This document shows positions 35,478-47,087 of a stretch of 64,000 nt of DNA, one piece after another. Both the position numbers and the translations under genes were made by a program. Position 1 is the stretch's first letter; each line of letters begins with the position of its first letter. Source of the stretch: Chrysoporthe austroafricana (lineage: Eukaryota > Ascomycota > Sordariomycetes > Diaporthales > Cryphonectriaceae); NCBI GenBank assembly GCA_001051155.2, contig JYIP02000006.1, positions 1,860,001 to 1,924,000 on the forward strand. Reading direction: 5' to 3'. A model generated the notes under the pieces. It did no database searches. It worked only from the letters and a program-made list of their open reading frames with translations, and was not told the DNA's origin.

Positions 35478-36693
35478 TCAACCCAGGCGATGCCCCGCGC
35501 CACGGGTCTTCCATGAATCGGGAAGTGGTCCGCTGCCCTGCGCTCCTGTGCTGCTCCCAGACGCCTGTGATGAGCGGATCGCAGTGCCGTAGTCTCTCTG
35601 TAAAACCCGAGGTGTAGTCACCAGCCGGGTGAAAAAGCTAGGCGTCGGGATCCAATTGTTGCCGCCGCCGAACTCAGGGTATAATCGGGTCAGAAAGTCA
35701 TGTAGGTGGGCGGCGATCAGCCCGACCAGCTGCAGGAGCATAGCCTGCGGGCCAGCCATGAGGAGGGTCGCGCCCAGCATACAGATCGGGATGAGCTGGG
35801 CAGGAACGGTGAAGAAGAAGAAGCCGGCCCTCTGGCCCCTCGCGTCCTGTGTTGCGGTGTAGGCCATGGCCAGGATCAGGGCGGGAAGGAAGAAGAACTC
35901 GCCCAGGAAGTATTTCGCGAGCACCTAGTTTCCTGTTAGCTTCGTGCTTCCATCATCTAGTGTACATGACGATCCGTCCTGGATTTAAGGCACGTGACAA
36001 CAGGCGAATGACTGGCGAACGAATGTAGGGCGCTCGAAACCACCCGAGATCATAGAGATCAGACCCCGGGTCATCCATAAGACATCCCACCATGCCCACA
36101 CCTCGGACCGACCCTTAACTAGGTATTGCGAATGACGGGCCGGCCGACATGCAGGGGTAATCTTCCTCGTTTCCAGGAACCGTGATAGCAGTAGAGACAA
36201 TGCACTATCCGGGCAGATATGCGAGGTGCAGAAAGGCAAGCAGTTGTGATAGAGAGCAGAGACGAATAGAGAGCGGCTATCTCGAGTGCTAGACGTACCA
36301 GAATGACGAAGCCACAGAAGACCAGGTACCACAGCAAGTCCTCCTTCCTGTTAAATTTTGGATGAGCCGTCTCCAGCTGGCTCAGGTACTGAAAGACAAA
36401 GTACGTGTCCATGACTATTCCTAACTTCGGCCCGGTCAGGAGGAAGCTGGTGAAGAATCGCCACATCTCGGGCGGGAGCTTGAAGATGAAGTAGGTGTCG
36501 AAATAGAGCCACCGTATGGGCAGAAGACCAAAGTGGCCACCAATAGATGTCGCAAGGACGACGCTCGCAAAGGTCCTGCAGGAGTCGAGGTCAGAAGTGT
36601 TCGTCTTCGCAAAGGGCCTGATTTGGGGGGGGGGGGTTGTTCTTACCTTGCCAAAGGAGGCGCACGCCAATAGGCATCCATGACTTCAGCCAT
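35478..36693 (-). CDS. Derlin/Der1-like ER membrane protein
   Basis: Derlin of 256 residues, the usual length, for ER-associated degradation of misfolded proteins in the ER membrane. Exons 36693-36647, 36575-36299 and 35924-35478. Recognisable family segments: MDAYWRAPPLAR at the N-terminus, the Derlin block FLLTGPKLGIVMDTYF, then FFLPALILAMAYTATQD and AAHLHDFLTRLYP. Several hydrophobic helices are evident, with a short polar C-terminus. The first intron carries an 11-base G run on plus (36626-36636). The second intron is long (374 nt) for this genome; a missed micro-exon is possible, but the joined protein needs none. It is divergent from argJ across about 1.0 kb. DER1 and DFM1 types cannot be separated with confidence. 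Confidence 0.9.
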
Positions 36694-37725
36694 CGCGGAA
36701 GTTGTTGAAGGATTGATGGGAAACGAAGGGCGTGGAGGAGGTAGGGAGTGGGGTAAGGAAGCAAAACTTTTTGCGCTCGTGTGATGCACTGACGCTGAGG
36801 AAGCAGACTGTCTGGTCGACGCGACTTGTGATGTGGTGGGCGTGGTGCGAGTGGTCGTCAGTTTTGATGTGAGGTGGCCTTTCGAAAGGGAACGATGCCG
36901 GGCAGGCTACTATGTAAGCACAAAGCACTGCAGCTTTCTCGTGGAACAAGAGAGAAAGAAAATGCAACCCAAGCTCCCACGCACTTGCAGGGGCTTGGCA
37001 CCGCGGGGCGGCGCGTTCCAATTCGCTGGATCGGTCCTAGCACGGCCCGGGCGAGTAGCAGATACCCAGCATGCCAGATATCTGGACAGCAGAAGAAAAA
37101 AAAAAAAAAAAAGGTGCGAGGAGTGTTGCGATCGCTTGTTCCTACCTGACGTGCCCGGCAGAGGGCAGGACGAGAGCGAGACAAGAGATCGCACGCGTGA
37201 TGATATTCCCAGACGGTGGTGGATGACTTCTCGAGGAAGGACACCCCCGCGCTGGGCTCACGGTGTCAGGATGATGCCCAGATGCGCGCACCACCGGGAG
37301 TCGACAGGGACTTTGGCAACAATGAAGACGAAGGTTACCGGGGCGCATGGGTCTCTGGCTACCCTCGACAAAAGAAGCTGGAGAGTGTCTGGTGAGGAGG
37401 AAGAGGTGAAGGAAGATGAAGCTGGAAATGTGCTGTAGACCTGATTAAATTTTCTGAGCAGGGTCCAGTTGGTGGGCCAATGCTTTCTGTTTCTGGCTTT
37501 GGACTGGAGCGGAGCCGAAATCGGCAAGCCTGGTTCATCCATGTCAACCTTGTCTCCTAACGTCGGCTCCAGGAAGATGAGTCCTTATTATGAGTCTCTT
37601 CCCGTACATAGTAGATGGCTTGTTCCTCCTTCTGCGCCCTCTGACTGTGTGAATCACTCATCTACTTGTTTGGAACTAACATCAGGTCAGCTTTACCTGA
37701 CGAGGGCTGCAGGACGTTATTCTCC
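36694..37725. promoter_or_regulatory. Divergent promoter region, Derlin / ArgJ
   Basis: About 1.0 kb between the two start codons, with a 17-base A run at 37096-37112. Two near-matches to the general amino acid control site TGA(C/G)TCA lie close to argJ: TGAATCA at 37650-37656 and TGAGTCT near 37590. Cross-pathway control of arginine genes is known in fungi. Each site here has one mismatch, so the claim is weak. Confidence 0.35.
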
Positions 37726-39272
37726 ATGGACCGCCCTGCCTGGGTGGTGAGGCAACTCGCCTCCAAGATCCAGACGAGGTCATACGCGACTGCCGGCCTC
37801 GAGATTCCAGCCAAGAAGCAGAAATATGTGCCCTCATCAGGTACATATCCTATCGGCTTCCAGGCCTCAGGGGTCATCGTAGGCGTGAAGCCGAACAACA
37901 CAACCAAGCCCGACCTAGCATTGCTCACGTCAGATCGCCCATGCGCGGCGGCAGCCGTGTTCACCAAGAACAAGTTCCAGGCAGCACCCGTCACTTTCAG
38001 CAGGGACCTGATCAAGAAGACAAATGGCAAGATCCAGAGCGTCATCGTCAACTCCGGATGTGCGAACGCCGTCACCGGCAAGGGCGGCTTCGAAGATGCC
38101 TTGAAGATGTCCCAGGAGACGGACAAGGTCACGGGCGCGACAGACTCTACGATTGTCATGAGTACGGGAGTCATTGGCCAAAGGTGTGAATTGCTTCCAG
38201 TCCATTTTACGGCGTAGCTCGGATTGAAGGCCAATGCTGGTGCCATGGCCTTAAGTATCCGCCGCTGTTGGGCATTCTTTGCTGAGACTCGTACAGGCTG
38301 CCACTCCAGAAGATTCTCAATGGTGTCCCTCAGGCCCACAATGCACTGGGTTCATCTCACGATCACTGGCTCACCGCAGCCACAGCTATATGCACCACTG
38401 ACACATTTCCCAAACTCCTCTCCCGGACTTTCAGCCTGCCCTCCTCGCCCGGCATAACCTACCACCTCGCCGGCATGACCAAGGGCGCTGGGATGATCCA
38501 CCCGAACATGGCCACCCTCCTCGGCATTATCACCACAGACGCGCCCGTCTCCTCCGCCGTCATCCCCGCCCTGCTCAAGAACGCTGCAGACCGCTCCTTC
38601 AACTCTATCACGATCGACGGTGACACCTCCACCAACGACACCGTTGCGCTGCTCGCCAACGGCGCCGCGGGCGGGAACGAGATCGCCGCGAAAGGCTCCG
38701 AGGACTACGCCGCCTTCAGCGCCGTGCTGTCCGACTTTGCGGTCGACCTCGCCCAGCTCGTCGTCCGCGACGGCGAGGGCGCCACCAAGTTCGTGACCAT
38801 CCGCGTGACCGAGGCCGCCTCCGAGGCAGGCGCGCGGAAGGTCGCCAGCACCATCGCCCGCTCGCCCCTGGTAAAGACTGCCCTTTACGGGAGGGATGCG
38901 AACTGGGGCCGGATCCTCTGCGCTACTGGGTACTCGCTCCTGTCTGAGCCTGGCGAGCCGATCAACCAGGTCGCCGAGATCGTTCCCGAGAAGACCAACG
39001 TGTCATTTGTCCCTACCGATGGGTCAGCGGAACTCAAACTGCTGGTCGACGGCGAGCCGGAGGCTGTAGACGAGGCTCGTGCTTCGGAAATCCTGCAGGC
39101 GGAGGACCTCGAGATCCTGGTGAGACTGGGGACTGGTAAGGAGGAGGCTACGTACTGGACTTGTGACTACAGTCATGAGTACATGTGAGTGTTTCCTTCC
39201 TTTATGCATCTGGTTTCTGAATGTCAACTGATCATGTTTTCCAGCACAATCAATGGTGATTATCGCACATAA
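37726..39272 (+). CDS. argJ: Arginine biosynthesis bifunctional protein ArgJ (glutamate N-acetyltransferase), mitochondrial
   Basis: Ornithine acetyltransferase/N-acetylglutamate synthase of 457 residues for the acetylated ornithine cycle in mitochondria. Exons 37726-38183, 38297-39184 and 39245-39272; the last exon encodes only TINGDYRT, the conserved C-terminus. The start is the first in-frame ATG and gives a basic, Arg- and Ser-containing presequence (about residues 1-24). The self-cleavage site is present in [15 protein letters not shown]: the enzyme precursor cuts before the Thr of MATLL, and this Thr becomes the nucleophile. Substrate-binding segments VNSGCANA and [15 protein letters not shown] are intact. 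Length and motifs are normal. A clear, functional housekeeping gene and a useful control for sequence quality. Confidence 0.95.
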
Positions 39273-40520
39273 TCATGGAAAGCAATAAGCAGCGAGCCTG
39301 ATAACCGGGTGTTGAGAAAAGCCAGACCGGCAGCAAGGAGCTGTGTCTGCCCGAGATACTCAAAATAAAAAGCAATTGGTCTCAACATCTCCTTGATTTC
39401 CTCTTCCCCGCTCCCACGAACAGCGGGACCCCCCGGGTGGTCGTTACCACTAAGCTAATCCGGTCCCTCCCACGTCCGTGAGATTGTACATTGAACGAGT
39501 TAAGTCTCATACTAGGCCATTATCAAGTCGGGACGAACAACGCATTGGAACGCCGTTTAGGAATCGGATGTCCGGGACCTGTCCGCTCATCTACTTCCTC
39601 CGCGTTTCGCCTTATGGTAAGTGGGATAGATTCAGTGAGGAAGAACGGGCCGGCTCATCTATGAGTGGGTTGGTGGTCTGAGCCCCTTGGCCGTACGCAA
39701 ACCTCAGACCCTTATCGGAAGCATCTTCTCCGTCGGACGAAGCAATCGAGTCTCGAAGGATACCGGCACCGTCATCGTCAGATACGTATGTGGGGAGAGA
39801 TTGCCCAGGCCCTGGGACTCAGGCTTGCCAGAGAATCGCCGGCTTGCCAGCAGGGCCAAAATGGAGCCCCCCCGGGGTACTATTCCAGACCGTCTAATTC
39901 CACTGACGCATACCACGCGACGATATTAGAGCCATTCTTAGAAGATCGCTGTTGCACGAAAATACATGTATATGCTTGATGGTCCCTGACTTCGGGGCCC
40001 TTGGGTATATCTTGTCCGCACTTGGATATGAAAAGACACGAGAAACACCACCGTAACCACAGCAGAAGACCTGTCCAATGCTTGCTTGTAGAATTAATTT
40101 TGATATGCCATCATCATACTCCTTGTCCTCCCGTATCCCTTGCCTCCGTTCCACATGCTCCGTACTGAAAGAACGCCGGGCTTGATGCAATTGACCGAAT
40201 CTCGATCTGTGTTTGATTGATTTCGGTATAGAGAAAATTGTTCCGTTTTCCACCCTTTCAAAGTCGAATGTAGCCGCTGCATGCTTCCGCAATCTGACAT
40301 CGAAATGCTCTTGCAACCCTTGCTCCGTACTTCACAACAACGTCTGTAAAACTTTGCTGGTTTACTTCACTCAGACTCGGGATGCCTCCCTCTCATCACC
40401 AATCTTGGAATGCCCAGACTGATCCTTGTTGACAAACCGATTTGATGCGCTCTTGCCGTGCCTGGCCCGCTCGACAATGCCGAGCCGATAGTCCCCAGTC
40501 GCACCCCATTTGGTCGAATC
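39273..40520. other. Intergenic, convergent 3' ends
   Basis: About 1.25 kb between argJ and SAC3 stop codons. I see no intact gene. Near 39420-39480 a tRNA-like D-arm sequence (GATTAGCTTAGTGGTAACGA on minus) occurs, but no full cloverleaf folds around it. Confidence 0.5.
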
Positions 40521-43500
40521 CTAACCACCCAAGTCCTGGCTTTGAGACATCTGTCTATTCTGCTCGCGATACCAGCTGGTGTCTTCGTCCATCTCGGCAG
40601 CGACCTTTCTAAGTTCGCGCAGGGTTTCTTCGACATCCTGTTGCATAGTGCTAACGGCACTACCCGCCTGAGAAGCACCATCGACATCGCCCCGTTGACT
40701 ACCTAGATGCATCGGCGAAGAAACACCCACGGGGAGAGATTTTCTGAATGATGACATAGGTGTGGACATGCCGCCTGCGGGCAAAGACTGTCTGAAGGAG
40801 GTGTTAGGCTTCAAGAAGCTTGATCGTGGAGGTGAGCCTGCTGCGCCAACACTGAAAGTGCTGCGACGCGACTCAGCTCCAGTCAGCCCCAAGCTTGCGC
40901 GATATGCGCCATCCTGTTCCAGCACACGATCGTCGTAGTCACCACCTTCCGATCCGCCAGAGTATTGCGAAGCACCGTCATAGACAGAGCTAGTCCTCGG
41001 ACGAGGCGCCTTGTCGGAAAGAACGTGACCTGTAGGCGTGGCGAATAACCCGCGGCTTCTCAACAGCCAGTAGGAGGACTTGATGCCGCTGCTTGGCCCA
41101 TTCCTGGCTCGGTCTGGTTCAGCGGAGGATCGAGGCGAGGACGATTGATATTTTGAGAAGTTAGTGATCTTTCCACCCGTCGCTATCGATCGTCCGGACT
41201 GGCCGAGACGAGAAGATGTGCTGCTTCTGAAGCTGATAAGATCGACCTCCTTACGCTTGCCATTCACAAGATCTGCTAGCTGCTGAGCTTTTTTGCTCCA
41301 CTTTTGTTTCGGTCCTGGCTTCGAAATGCCAGCATCACGCACAGAGCGGAGAGGGTCCTTGCTTGGTTTGGCTGGAGGACCCATAACCTGCCGCTTGGAA
41401 TTTGGGCTGATGTGTACGCCCACCAGTGCGTCGTAAATCGAGTCGTCGTCCCGAACACAGTCCTCCGCAACTTGTTGCTGATTGGGCATGCCACCGAGAA
41501 CACCAGTAGCGAGCAGAGCGTCAGAATCAGAAGCAGGACTGCTCCTTCTAGAGGTCCCTAGCGACATGCTCTCTCGTCTCGCTCTCTTTAGCGCCCGTTC
41601 CTTATCAAGTTCATCAAGCCAAGACGGCGGTCCAGAAAGCCGCTTAAGACGAGCCTGTTCCTCCTTCTCTTTCTTTCTCCGCATTGCTCTGGCCTCGGCG
41701 GCTTTCGCCTCCCTGTAAGCTTTCAATGCTTCTCTGTTGTTGCGTCCAACGCGCCTTGCAGCCTTCTTCCTTGAAATGTCTCGCCATCGGTAGAAAAATT
41801 TGACTCTCAGGTTCCAGTTCCTGAATTTGAGCGCCTCTGCCCAAGACAATTCATCCTCTTCCCGTCGCCTCCGCTCTTGCTCCTCACGCTGGTACTTTTC
41901 GAAGGTCTCGCGAACAACGTTCTCTACGACATTTTCCTGCAAAGTCTCCATCAACCCACCATCGCCGAGTAAGATCCACTTGGCAAGATCAGCCATCATA
42001 TCTCTTGGCGGAACAGGCGAAGAAAGCACCGGAGTCTTAACTGGCGTGAGTGTCGACACGCTGGACAGTGAGGCCGATTTGGCAACTGGAGGTGCGGCCG
42101 GTGGCGTTGCCGATTCCGATGCTGCTGAGCCAAATACGGATGGTGTAGATACCGGAGCAGAGGATACGGTCGAAAGAACGGATTTTGCTAGAGTCGGGGC
42201 ACTTTGAAAGATGTTTGTCTCATTCATAGACTTCGTGGCACCTGTATCAGTCCTTACCCCAGCAGCGTCGTCCTTGGCTGACTGTGGTGGCAGAGTGGAG
42301 AAGATGCTACTTGTCGATGAACCAGCCGGAGACGTAGTTGGAAACAAAGAAGGAGCGGGCTTATCGGAGGGCTTGCTCAAGGAACCGAAGATATTGCCAG
42401 TGTCTTGCGTGGTGGGAAGAGGAGGCGCTGTGCTCGACGTATATGTTGAGGGTACTGGGAACATTTGTGAGGGTGGCTGCTCAGGCACTTGGTAGGTTTC
42501 TCGCTCGTTCGCTGGTGGATCATGAGACCAAGGAAATGCTGAGTTCTGTGAAATTGGAGCAGTCATACCCGTTGCAGGGGTCGTGTTCGTTGCCTGTGAG
42601 AAAAACGGGTTCTTAGGGGTCGTATCGGAACTGGAATTGTTGAACAAGGACGAAGTCGGCGGAGGAGCCAAATTCTGCTTTATTGGAGCTGGAGACGATG
42701 AGGGAGACTCATCGTCAGAGAAATTGACCTCCATATGCATTGATTTGGGTTCCGTAAGCATCGGCGTATTCGGAGACTGAGTGACGAATAGACCGTCAGG
42801 GCTGTCGACCACCTCGACGGCGGATTCCCTCTTCTGGAAAACAGTAGCGTGAACGACCTCTGGGAGAGTGTGGCCACATCGCTTGAGCTCAACCATCGAA
42901 TTCGAAAACGACTGCTTGATGGTCTTGGACGGAATACCCCTCCTTCGCTGAACAAGCAAATAAGGCTCGCTGGCACCTTCCGATGAGAACTCCATATCAA
43001 GATCCTCGAGGAATGCAACGCACTCTTCTTCCGTGTCGAAACGAAATTGTTCGTTCAGAACCTTTGCAGTCAGATCCTTCGGCCCATCTCTAACCCTTCC
43101 GTAGGCCCGATGAAGACCTTTCAAGATTTGGCATCGGATTTCAGTGAAATGAATCTCGGCCAGACAAGCCATGGTGTAGGAAATCCCCGGGCTCTCGACA
43201 ATGGAGAAATAATTGGTGAAAGACGGTGACCCGGTGGTGAGGGGAACGGCCGGGCGCAGCGGGCCGCGGTGAGTAAATACATTACGCATTGCCTCAATGA
43301 GCGTGACCGCCGTCTGGATCTCAGTCGAGTTGTACCAGAATTTCTTGCTCCAGTCTTGCATCTGTTGGATGACAAAGGTGTCGTGGGCGTTGAACAGGAG
43401 GTAGTAAGCGCGGAATTCGGCCTCGTTCTCGATTTTGATGTCCATATCCTTGCATTCGTCGTATACCTGCATCAACGAAAGTAGAGTCTTGCCCAGCTGC

Positions 43501-45017
43501 TCACGCTCCTGCTGCTCTGAGAAATCCTCTTTGCCATCCTTGGAGAGCAGGTGGAGTGAGGCGGCGTGGAATCGGGTGATGTTCTCCAAGCAGTAAATTT
43601 GATCAATGCGCTCCGCTGGCGTCATGGCATTCTGGAAGATGAAATCTTTTCGAATCGCTCTTGTTCGATCCCAAAGAAAGCCATGTAGTGCGGGGAGGTT
43701 CTCATCCCCCCCCAGAACATCATCAATGAGGTAGTTCAGAGTCCGTCTCAATGCGGCTGGAGATCGCACTTCCGTCGGCAAAGGAGAATCGGTGCCAGCT
43801 GCCGAACGCTTGAAGGATTTGACCATCAAATCAGGATTTGCCCAGCCATCATCTGAGCCGGTACTGTGTGTCCTTTCTGGGAACTTGACGTCGTGCTCAA
43901 CTATACGTGAGACTTTCTCGCCCTCGGGACACATCTCGTCGCATATACCTCTGAAGTCGATCGCATCGCTCAGCTTCTTCCGCACATCCGGGTCGTCGAT
44001 GAGCCCTGCCTTGATCAAAGACGTCCGAACTCTGTTCTCGTAGGCCTTGTACTTGACTCGGTAGTCGTCCATCGCCTTGATGTTATTTGGGTCGCCAGGG
44101 TTCTTCGGCCATTGTGGAGGCCTGAGTTTATCTTTGCGCAACTGATCGTGAATCTCTGTGGCATATGTGGATGGCGACTTTTTCTGGCCCTTGGCTACGA
44201 GAGGTTGCGCAGGCGCCGCTGCCGCCGAGCCAAAACCGTTGGTCTTGGCCTCCTTGAGATGATCCGCGAATCCATTGCTGTTCTTGCCAATGTCGTTGCC
44301 ACCAAAGCCCATGGATGTCACGCCCTTCGAGAGTGTCGCGAACGACGTCTGAGGTTTGTGGAAAGCTGTCGTCGCGGAACTGGCCCCCCACCGCTTCGAG
44401 TTGGCCCCGTCTTCAAATGCGTTCTTTCGCTTCTGATTGTTGGGCGCAAAGGGCGCGAATTGTTCCTTAGGCTGCGGATTCGGTTGACTAAACGTGATAG
44501 GAGCGGTGTTGTCTGTCAAGTTTGGAAGGGATGCGAAGGGACTCGGAGAAGCGGCAGAGGCAAATGGATTCGCTGGTGTCGCGCCATTCTGGGTCGCAGA
44601 AGGCGCCGTCGCCTTGGAGAAGGGATTTATGGTGGCGGTGGTAGTCTGCGTCTGTGTCGCAAATGGATTAGAGGGAGCGCCCAGCGTGGCTGTCGCGAAA
44701 GGGTTGTTCATCGTGGCGTCTTTGTTCGATGTGTTGGATCCTCCAAAGAAACCTCCGCCGCTTGACGAGGTCGTACCGAAACCATTTGCGCCGTTGCTGG
44801 GGCCGCTAAAGACTGAAGATGGTCGAAGCTGCTGAGAAGAATTGCTTGAAAATGCTGTGGGCGCGCCGAAGGCGGAAGAGGGCTGTGGTTGTGAGGGAAG
44901 GGCAAAAGGTGAGGATTGGGTTGACGGAGCTCCGAAGGGTGACGAAGTCGAGGGATTGGATGCATCGGTCGAAAGCGCCTGCGCTCCGAATACAGGCGCT
45001 TGACCGAAGCCTGACAT
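40521..45017 (-). CDS. SAC3: SAC3/GANP-type nuclear mRNA export factor (TREX-2 scaffold)
   Basis: Intronless 1,498-residue protein that scaffolds the TREX-2 complex at nuclear pores and links transcription to mRNA export. The N-terminal 230 or so residues are nucleoporin-like, with FG and PF repeats (FGAP, NPFA, SPFAS). The SAC3 domain spans about residues 360-675, with LRRTLNYLIDDV, WDRTRAIRKDF and the IEAMRNVFTHRGPLRPAV block. Around residues 1005-1130 is a long charged helix (EKYQREEQERRRREEDELSW) where Sus1 and Cdc31 bind in yeast Sac3. Low-complexity Ser/Pro/Thr linkers separate these parts, and the C-terminus has a short coiled coil. The start is the first ATG (45015-45017). No frame breaks occur over 4.5 kb. 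Confidence 0.93.
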   Translation of the reverse strand: MSGFGQAPVFGAQALSTDASNPSTSSPFGAPSTQSSPFALPSQPQPSSAFGAPTAFSSNSSQQLRPSSVFSGPSNGANGFGTTSSSGGGFFGGSNTSNKDATMNNPFATATLGAPSNPFATQTQTTTATINPFSKATAPSATQNGATPANPFASAASPSPFASLPNLTDNTAPITFSQPNPQPKEQFAPFAPNNQKRKNAFEDGANSKRWGASSATTAFHKPQTSFATLSKGVTSMGFGGNDIGKNSNGFADHLKEAKTNGFGSAAAAPAQPLVAKGQKKSPSTYATEIHDQLRKDKLRPPQWPKNPGDPNNIKAMDDYRVKYKAYENRVRTSLIKAGLIDDPDVRKKLSDAIDFRGICDEMCPEGEKVSRIVEHDVKFPERTHSTGSDDGWANPDLMVKSFKRSAAGTDSPLPTEVRSPAALRRTLNYLIDDVLGGDENLPALHGFLWDRTRAIRKDFIFQNAMTPAERIDQIYCLENITRFHAASLHLLSKDGKEDFSEQQEREQLGKTLLSLMQVYDECKDMDIKIENEAEFRAYYLLFNAHDTFVIQQMQDWSKKFWYNSTEIQTAVTLIEAMRNVFTHRGPLRPAVPLTTGSPSFTNYFSIVESPGISYTMACLAEIHFTEIRCQILKGLHRAYGRVRDGPKDLTAKVLNEQFRFDTEEECVAFLEDLDMEFSSEGASEPYLLVQRRRGIPSKTIKQSFSNSMVELKRCGHTLPEVVHATVFQKRESAVEVVDSPDGLFVTQSPNTPMLTEPKSMHMEVNFSDDESPSSSPAPIKQNLAPPPTSSLFNNSSSDTTPKNPFFSQATNTTPATGMTAPISQNSAFPWSHDPPANERETYQVPEQPPSQMFPVPSTYTSSTAPPLPTTQDTGNIFGSLSKPSDKPAPSLFPTTSPAGSSTSSIFSTLPPQSAKDDAAGVRTDTGATKSMNETNIFQSAPTLAKSVLSTVSSAPVSTPSVFGSAASESATPPAAPPVAKSASLSSVSTLTPVKTPVLSSPVPPRDMMADLAKWILLGDGGLMETLQENVVENVVRETFEKYQREEQERRRREEDELSWAEALKFRNWNLRVKFFYRWRDISRKKAARRVGRNNREALKAYREAKAAEARAMRRKKEKEEQARLKRLSGPPSWLDELDKERALKRARRESMSLGTSRRSSPASDSDALLATGVLGGMPNQQQVAEDCVRDDDSIYDALVGVHISPNSKRQVMGPPAKPSKDPLRSVRDAGISKPGPKQKWSKKAQQLADLVNGKRKEVDLISFRSSTSSRLGQSGRSIATGGKITNFSKYQSSSPRSSAEPDRARNGPSSGIKSSYWLLRSRGLFATPTGHVLSDKAPRPRTSSVYDGASQYSGGSEGGDYDDRVLEQDGAYRASLGLTGAESRRSTFSVGAAGSPPRSSFLKPNTSFRQSLPAGGMSTPMSSFRKSLPVGVSSPMHLGSQRGDVDGASQAGSAVSTMQQDVEETLRELRKVAAEMDEDTSWYREQNRQMSQSQDLGG

Positions 45018-45848
45018 GTCCTTATCTATACCACCCTGTCCTCTCCTGAGCCTTCATGGGTGAGAGCCTCGTGTGTTGCGTGTGGCAGGTGGTGGTTTTG
45101 TTGGACCTTCGTCGGCAGTACCGCGACGAGATGCAGGTTTAAAGGTCGAGGGAAGATCCACTGGAGTTGACTGGCGCACTTGTTGAGGTCGGCACAGCTT
45201 AGCTGACACGCCGACTTGAGACTAGCTCCTAGGGTCGACTTCGATCAAACAGGGGTGCACCTCTCCACTACTGTTCATCCCCCATTCAGGATCTCCCCAG
45301 AATGTCAACCTGGTTGACCTTGAACTTCTGTGCAATATGCTCTTATGCTAGTGTGTTTCTTCAACCCTCTATCTGGTTGTGTGTTTAAAATGGAATCGAG
45401 CCCACTGGTACTTTGTACGTCCGTACAGCACTATCAGCAGAAAGTGACAGGCGATTGCATGGGCCAGAGAACCTGACAGGGGATCTCATATTTCGGCCGG
45501 ACAGCACAGTAAATAACCATGACTGTCAGTTCTGCACAATATATGCCCCATTGTGTGAATAATTCCACATCAGGTCAGCATTGTTTGACAACATACATTC
45601 AAAATTCTCCACTATAATCCAAATTTTCTAATTCTTTTTTTCCTTTCTTTTTGATATAAGGGCTGTAGAGAAGAACTTGCTGTGTACTATATCCATAGAT
45701 CGCTTTTGATATTGAATATATGGGTATAATGGAGACAGAGCAACTGAGAGCCTAGACAGCATAACAAGTCATATAAGTCAATAGAAAGGGGTATCTTCTA
45801 GATGCAGTATGAGAAGCTATGAGATGTGAAGCTGCAGGTCGAATACGC
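45018..45848. other. SAC3 promoter and LTV1 3' flank
   Basis: About 0.8 kb between two minus-strand genes. It includes the second copy of the TGTACGTCCGTACAGCA sequence at 45414-45430 and a T-rich tract near 45630-45655. No coding signal. Confidence 0.55.
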
Positions 45849-47087
45849 TCAACCGCTTCGTCCTTTGATCCGTGCGGGTCCAAGTCCTCTCCTGATTTCA
45901 TCCAATTCCTGCACTCCGCTCTGGTCCTTGCCTCTCTTCACACGCCTCTTTCCCTGCATCTTGTGGCTTCCCAAGAACTCGTCGAGGATGCCGTCAAAAT
46001 CTTGCCTCATCGGGCCTTGGATACTAGACATGGAAGACATGCCTGACACAATCGAGCCCTCCTCATCATCCATCTCCGTGTAGCGTTCCTCCATCTTGTC
46101 GAACCGCGCGTCCAGAATGGTCAACTGCTCATTGCGCATCAGAGAAGACGAAGTCATCGAGTAGGCCGAGGGATTTGTCAGAGCACCCTTCCTCTTCTTC
46201 TTTCGTCCACCCATCGTCGTAGTTGTCCATATTGAGGATTGGCCATCCATGGGTGATGGTCCCGTCGGCTTTTTCTCCGTCTTCTGGTCTTTCTTAAACT
46301 GCTTGAAATTCTCCAGCCAGTCCTGCGACGGTCCCTGCTCTGGTGTCTCCGCTGTATTCACGAGCGTCGGCACCTCGTCATCATCTTGATACTCCTTTGT
46401 TGGTTTCGCAGTGTGGTCGGACTCCCAACCGTCGTCCTCGTAGTTGTCATAGGTCTCTTCGAACTCGTGCCTGCTCAGCTCACCCGCATCCTTCGATAGC
46501 TCCTGGAAAATGTCTTCGTCGTCGTCCACATAAGCATCATCATCCAGCGCCTCCAGGACTTCTCTCAGTCGAGGATCCATATCAGGCTGGAAGCCAGCGA
46601 TGGCGTCCGGTATATCCTGCTGCGACTGATAGGTCAAATTCTGCAAGTCTTTCGACGGCAGTATGTCCTCATCTAGTAGATCACCCGACTTCTGCTCCAG
46701 CTCCATCTGCTTCAGCGCCTCCTCAAGCGACTGCTTGCCCTTGCCCTTGTTCTGTGGTGCTTTCGCCTCCACAAAAACGGCCTCACCACCCCCGGTGCCG
46801 ATCTCGCGCATGTGCTGCATGTAATCATACTCAGTGTCGTCGAAGTAGATGCCATAGTTCGCCGCCTCGCCTTCGTTGTCTCGTATGCTCTGGGCATCGG
46901 AACCGAGTTCTGATGCAAGATCGTCTAGCTTCTTGATTTTCGAGGAGTTGGGTTGCTGGGTCGGGTTCAACACCATCGAGGGCGCAGACTCGTCGTTTAT
47001 GCGAGGGTCATTCTGGGGCCGATGCACCAGTGTGAAGTGCTGGGCAGTGCCGGCCTTTTTGGCCTTCTGCCAGTTTGATGGGGGCAT
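45849..47087 (-). CDS. LTV1: LTV1, 40S ribosomal subunit assembly factor
   Basis: Single-exon protein of 412 residues, somewhat short of but comparable with other fungal Ltv1 proteins. Ltv1 binds the beak of pre-40S particles with Enp1 and Rps3 and is removed after phosphorylation. Diagnostic N-terminal segment: [17 protein letters not shown], followed by the YDYMQHMRE motif (about residue 87). The middle is very acidic ([13 protein letters not shown]) and the C-terminus is basic with GLGPARIKG, both typical. It is head-to-head with the 60S factor LSG1, with 414 bp between start codons, so the two subunit-assembly genes likely share a promoter. No breaks. Confidence 0.93.
   Translation of the reverse strand: MPPSNWQKAKKAGTAQHFTLVHRPQNDPRINDESAPSMVLNPTQQPNSSKIKKLDDLASELGSDAQSIRDNEGEAANYGIYFDDTEYDYMQHMREIGTGGGEAVFVEAKAPQNKGKGKQSLEEALKQMELEQKSGDLLDEDILPSKDLQNLTYQSQQDIPDAIAGFQPDMDPRLREVLEALDDDAYVDDDEDIFQELSKDAGELSRHEFEETYDNYEDDGWESDHTAKPTKEYQDDDEVPTLVNTAETPEQGPSQDWLENFKQFKKDQKTEKKPTGPSPMDGQSSIWTTTTMGGRKKKRKGALTNPSAYSMTSSSLMRNEQLTILDARFDKMEERYTEMDDEEGSIVSGMSSMSSIQGPMRQDFDGILDEFLGSHKMQGKRRVKRGKDQSGVQELDEIRRGLGPARIKGRSG

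Noticed and set aside
36833..37438. 201-codon plus-strand frame upstream of argJ
   Set aside because: Low-complexity Lys/Glu-rich translation passing through a poly-A run; it lies in the divergent promoter and has no motif.
39420..39500. Possible tRNA on minus strand (D-arm-like GATTAGCTTAGTGG)
   Set aside because: No acceptor, anticodon and T-arm stems can be formed around it, so it is at best a fragment.
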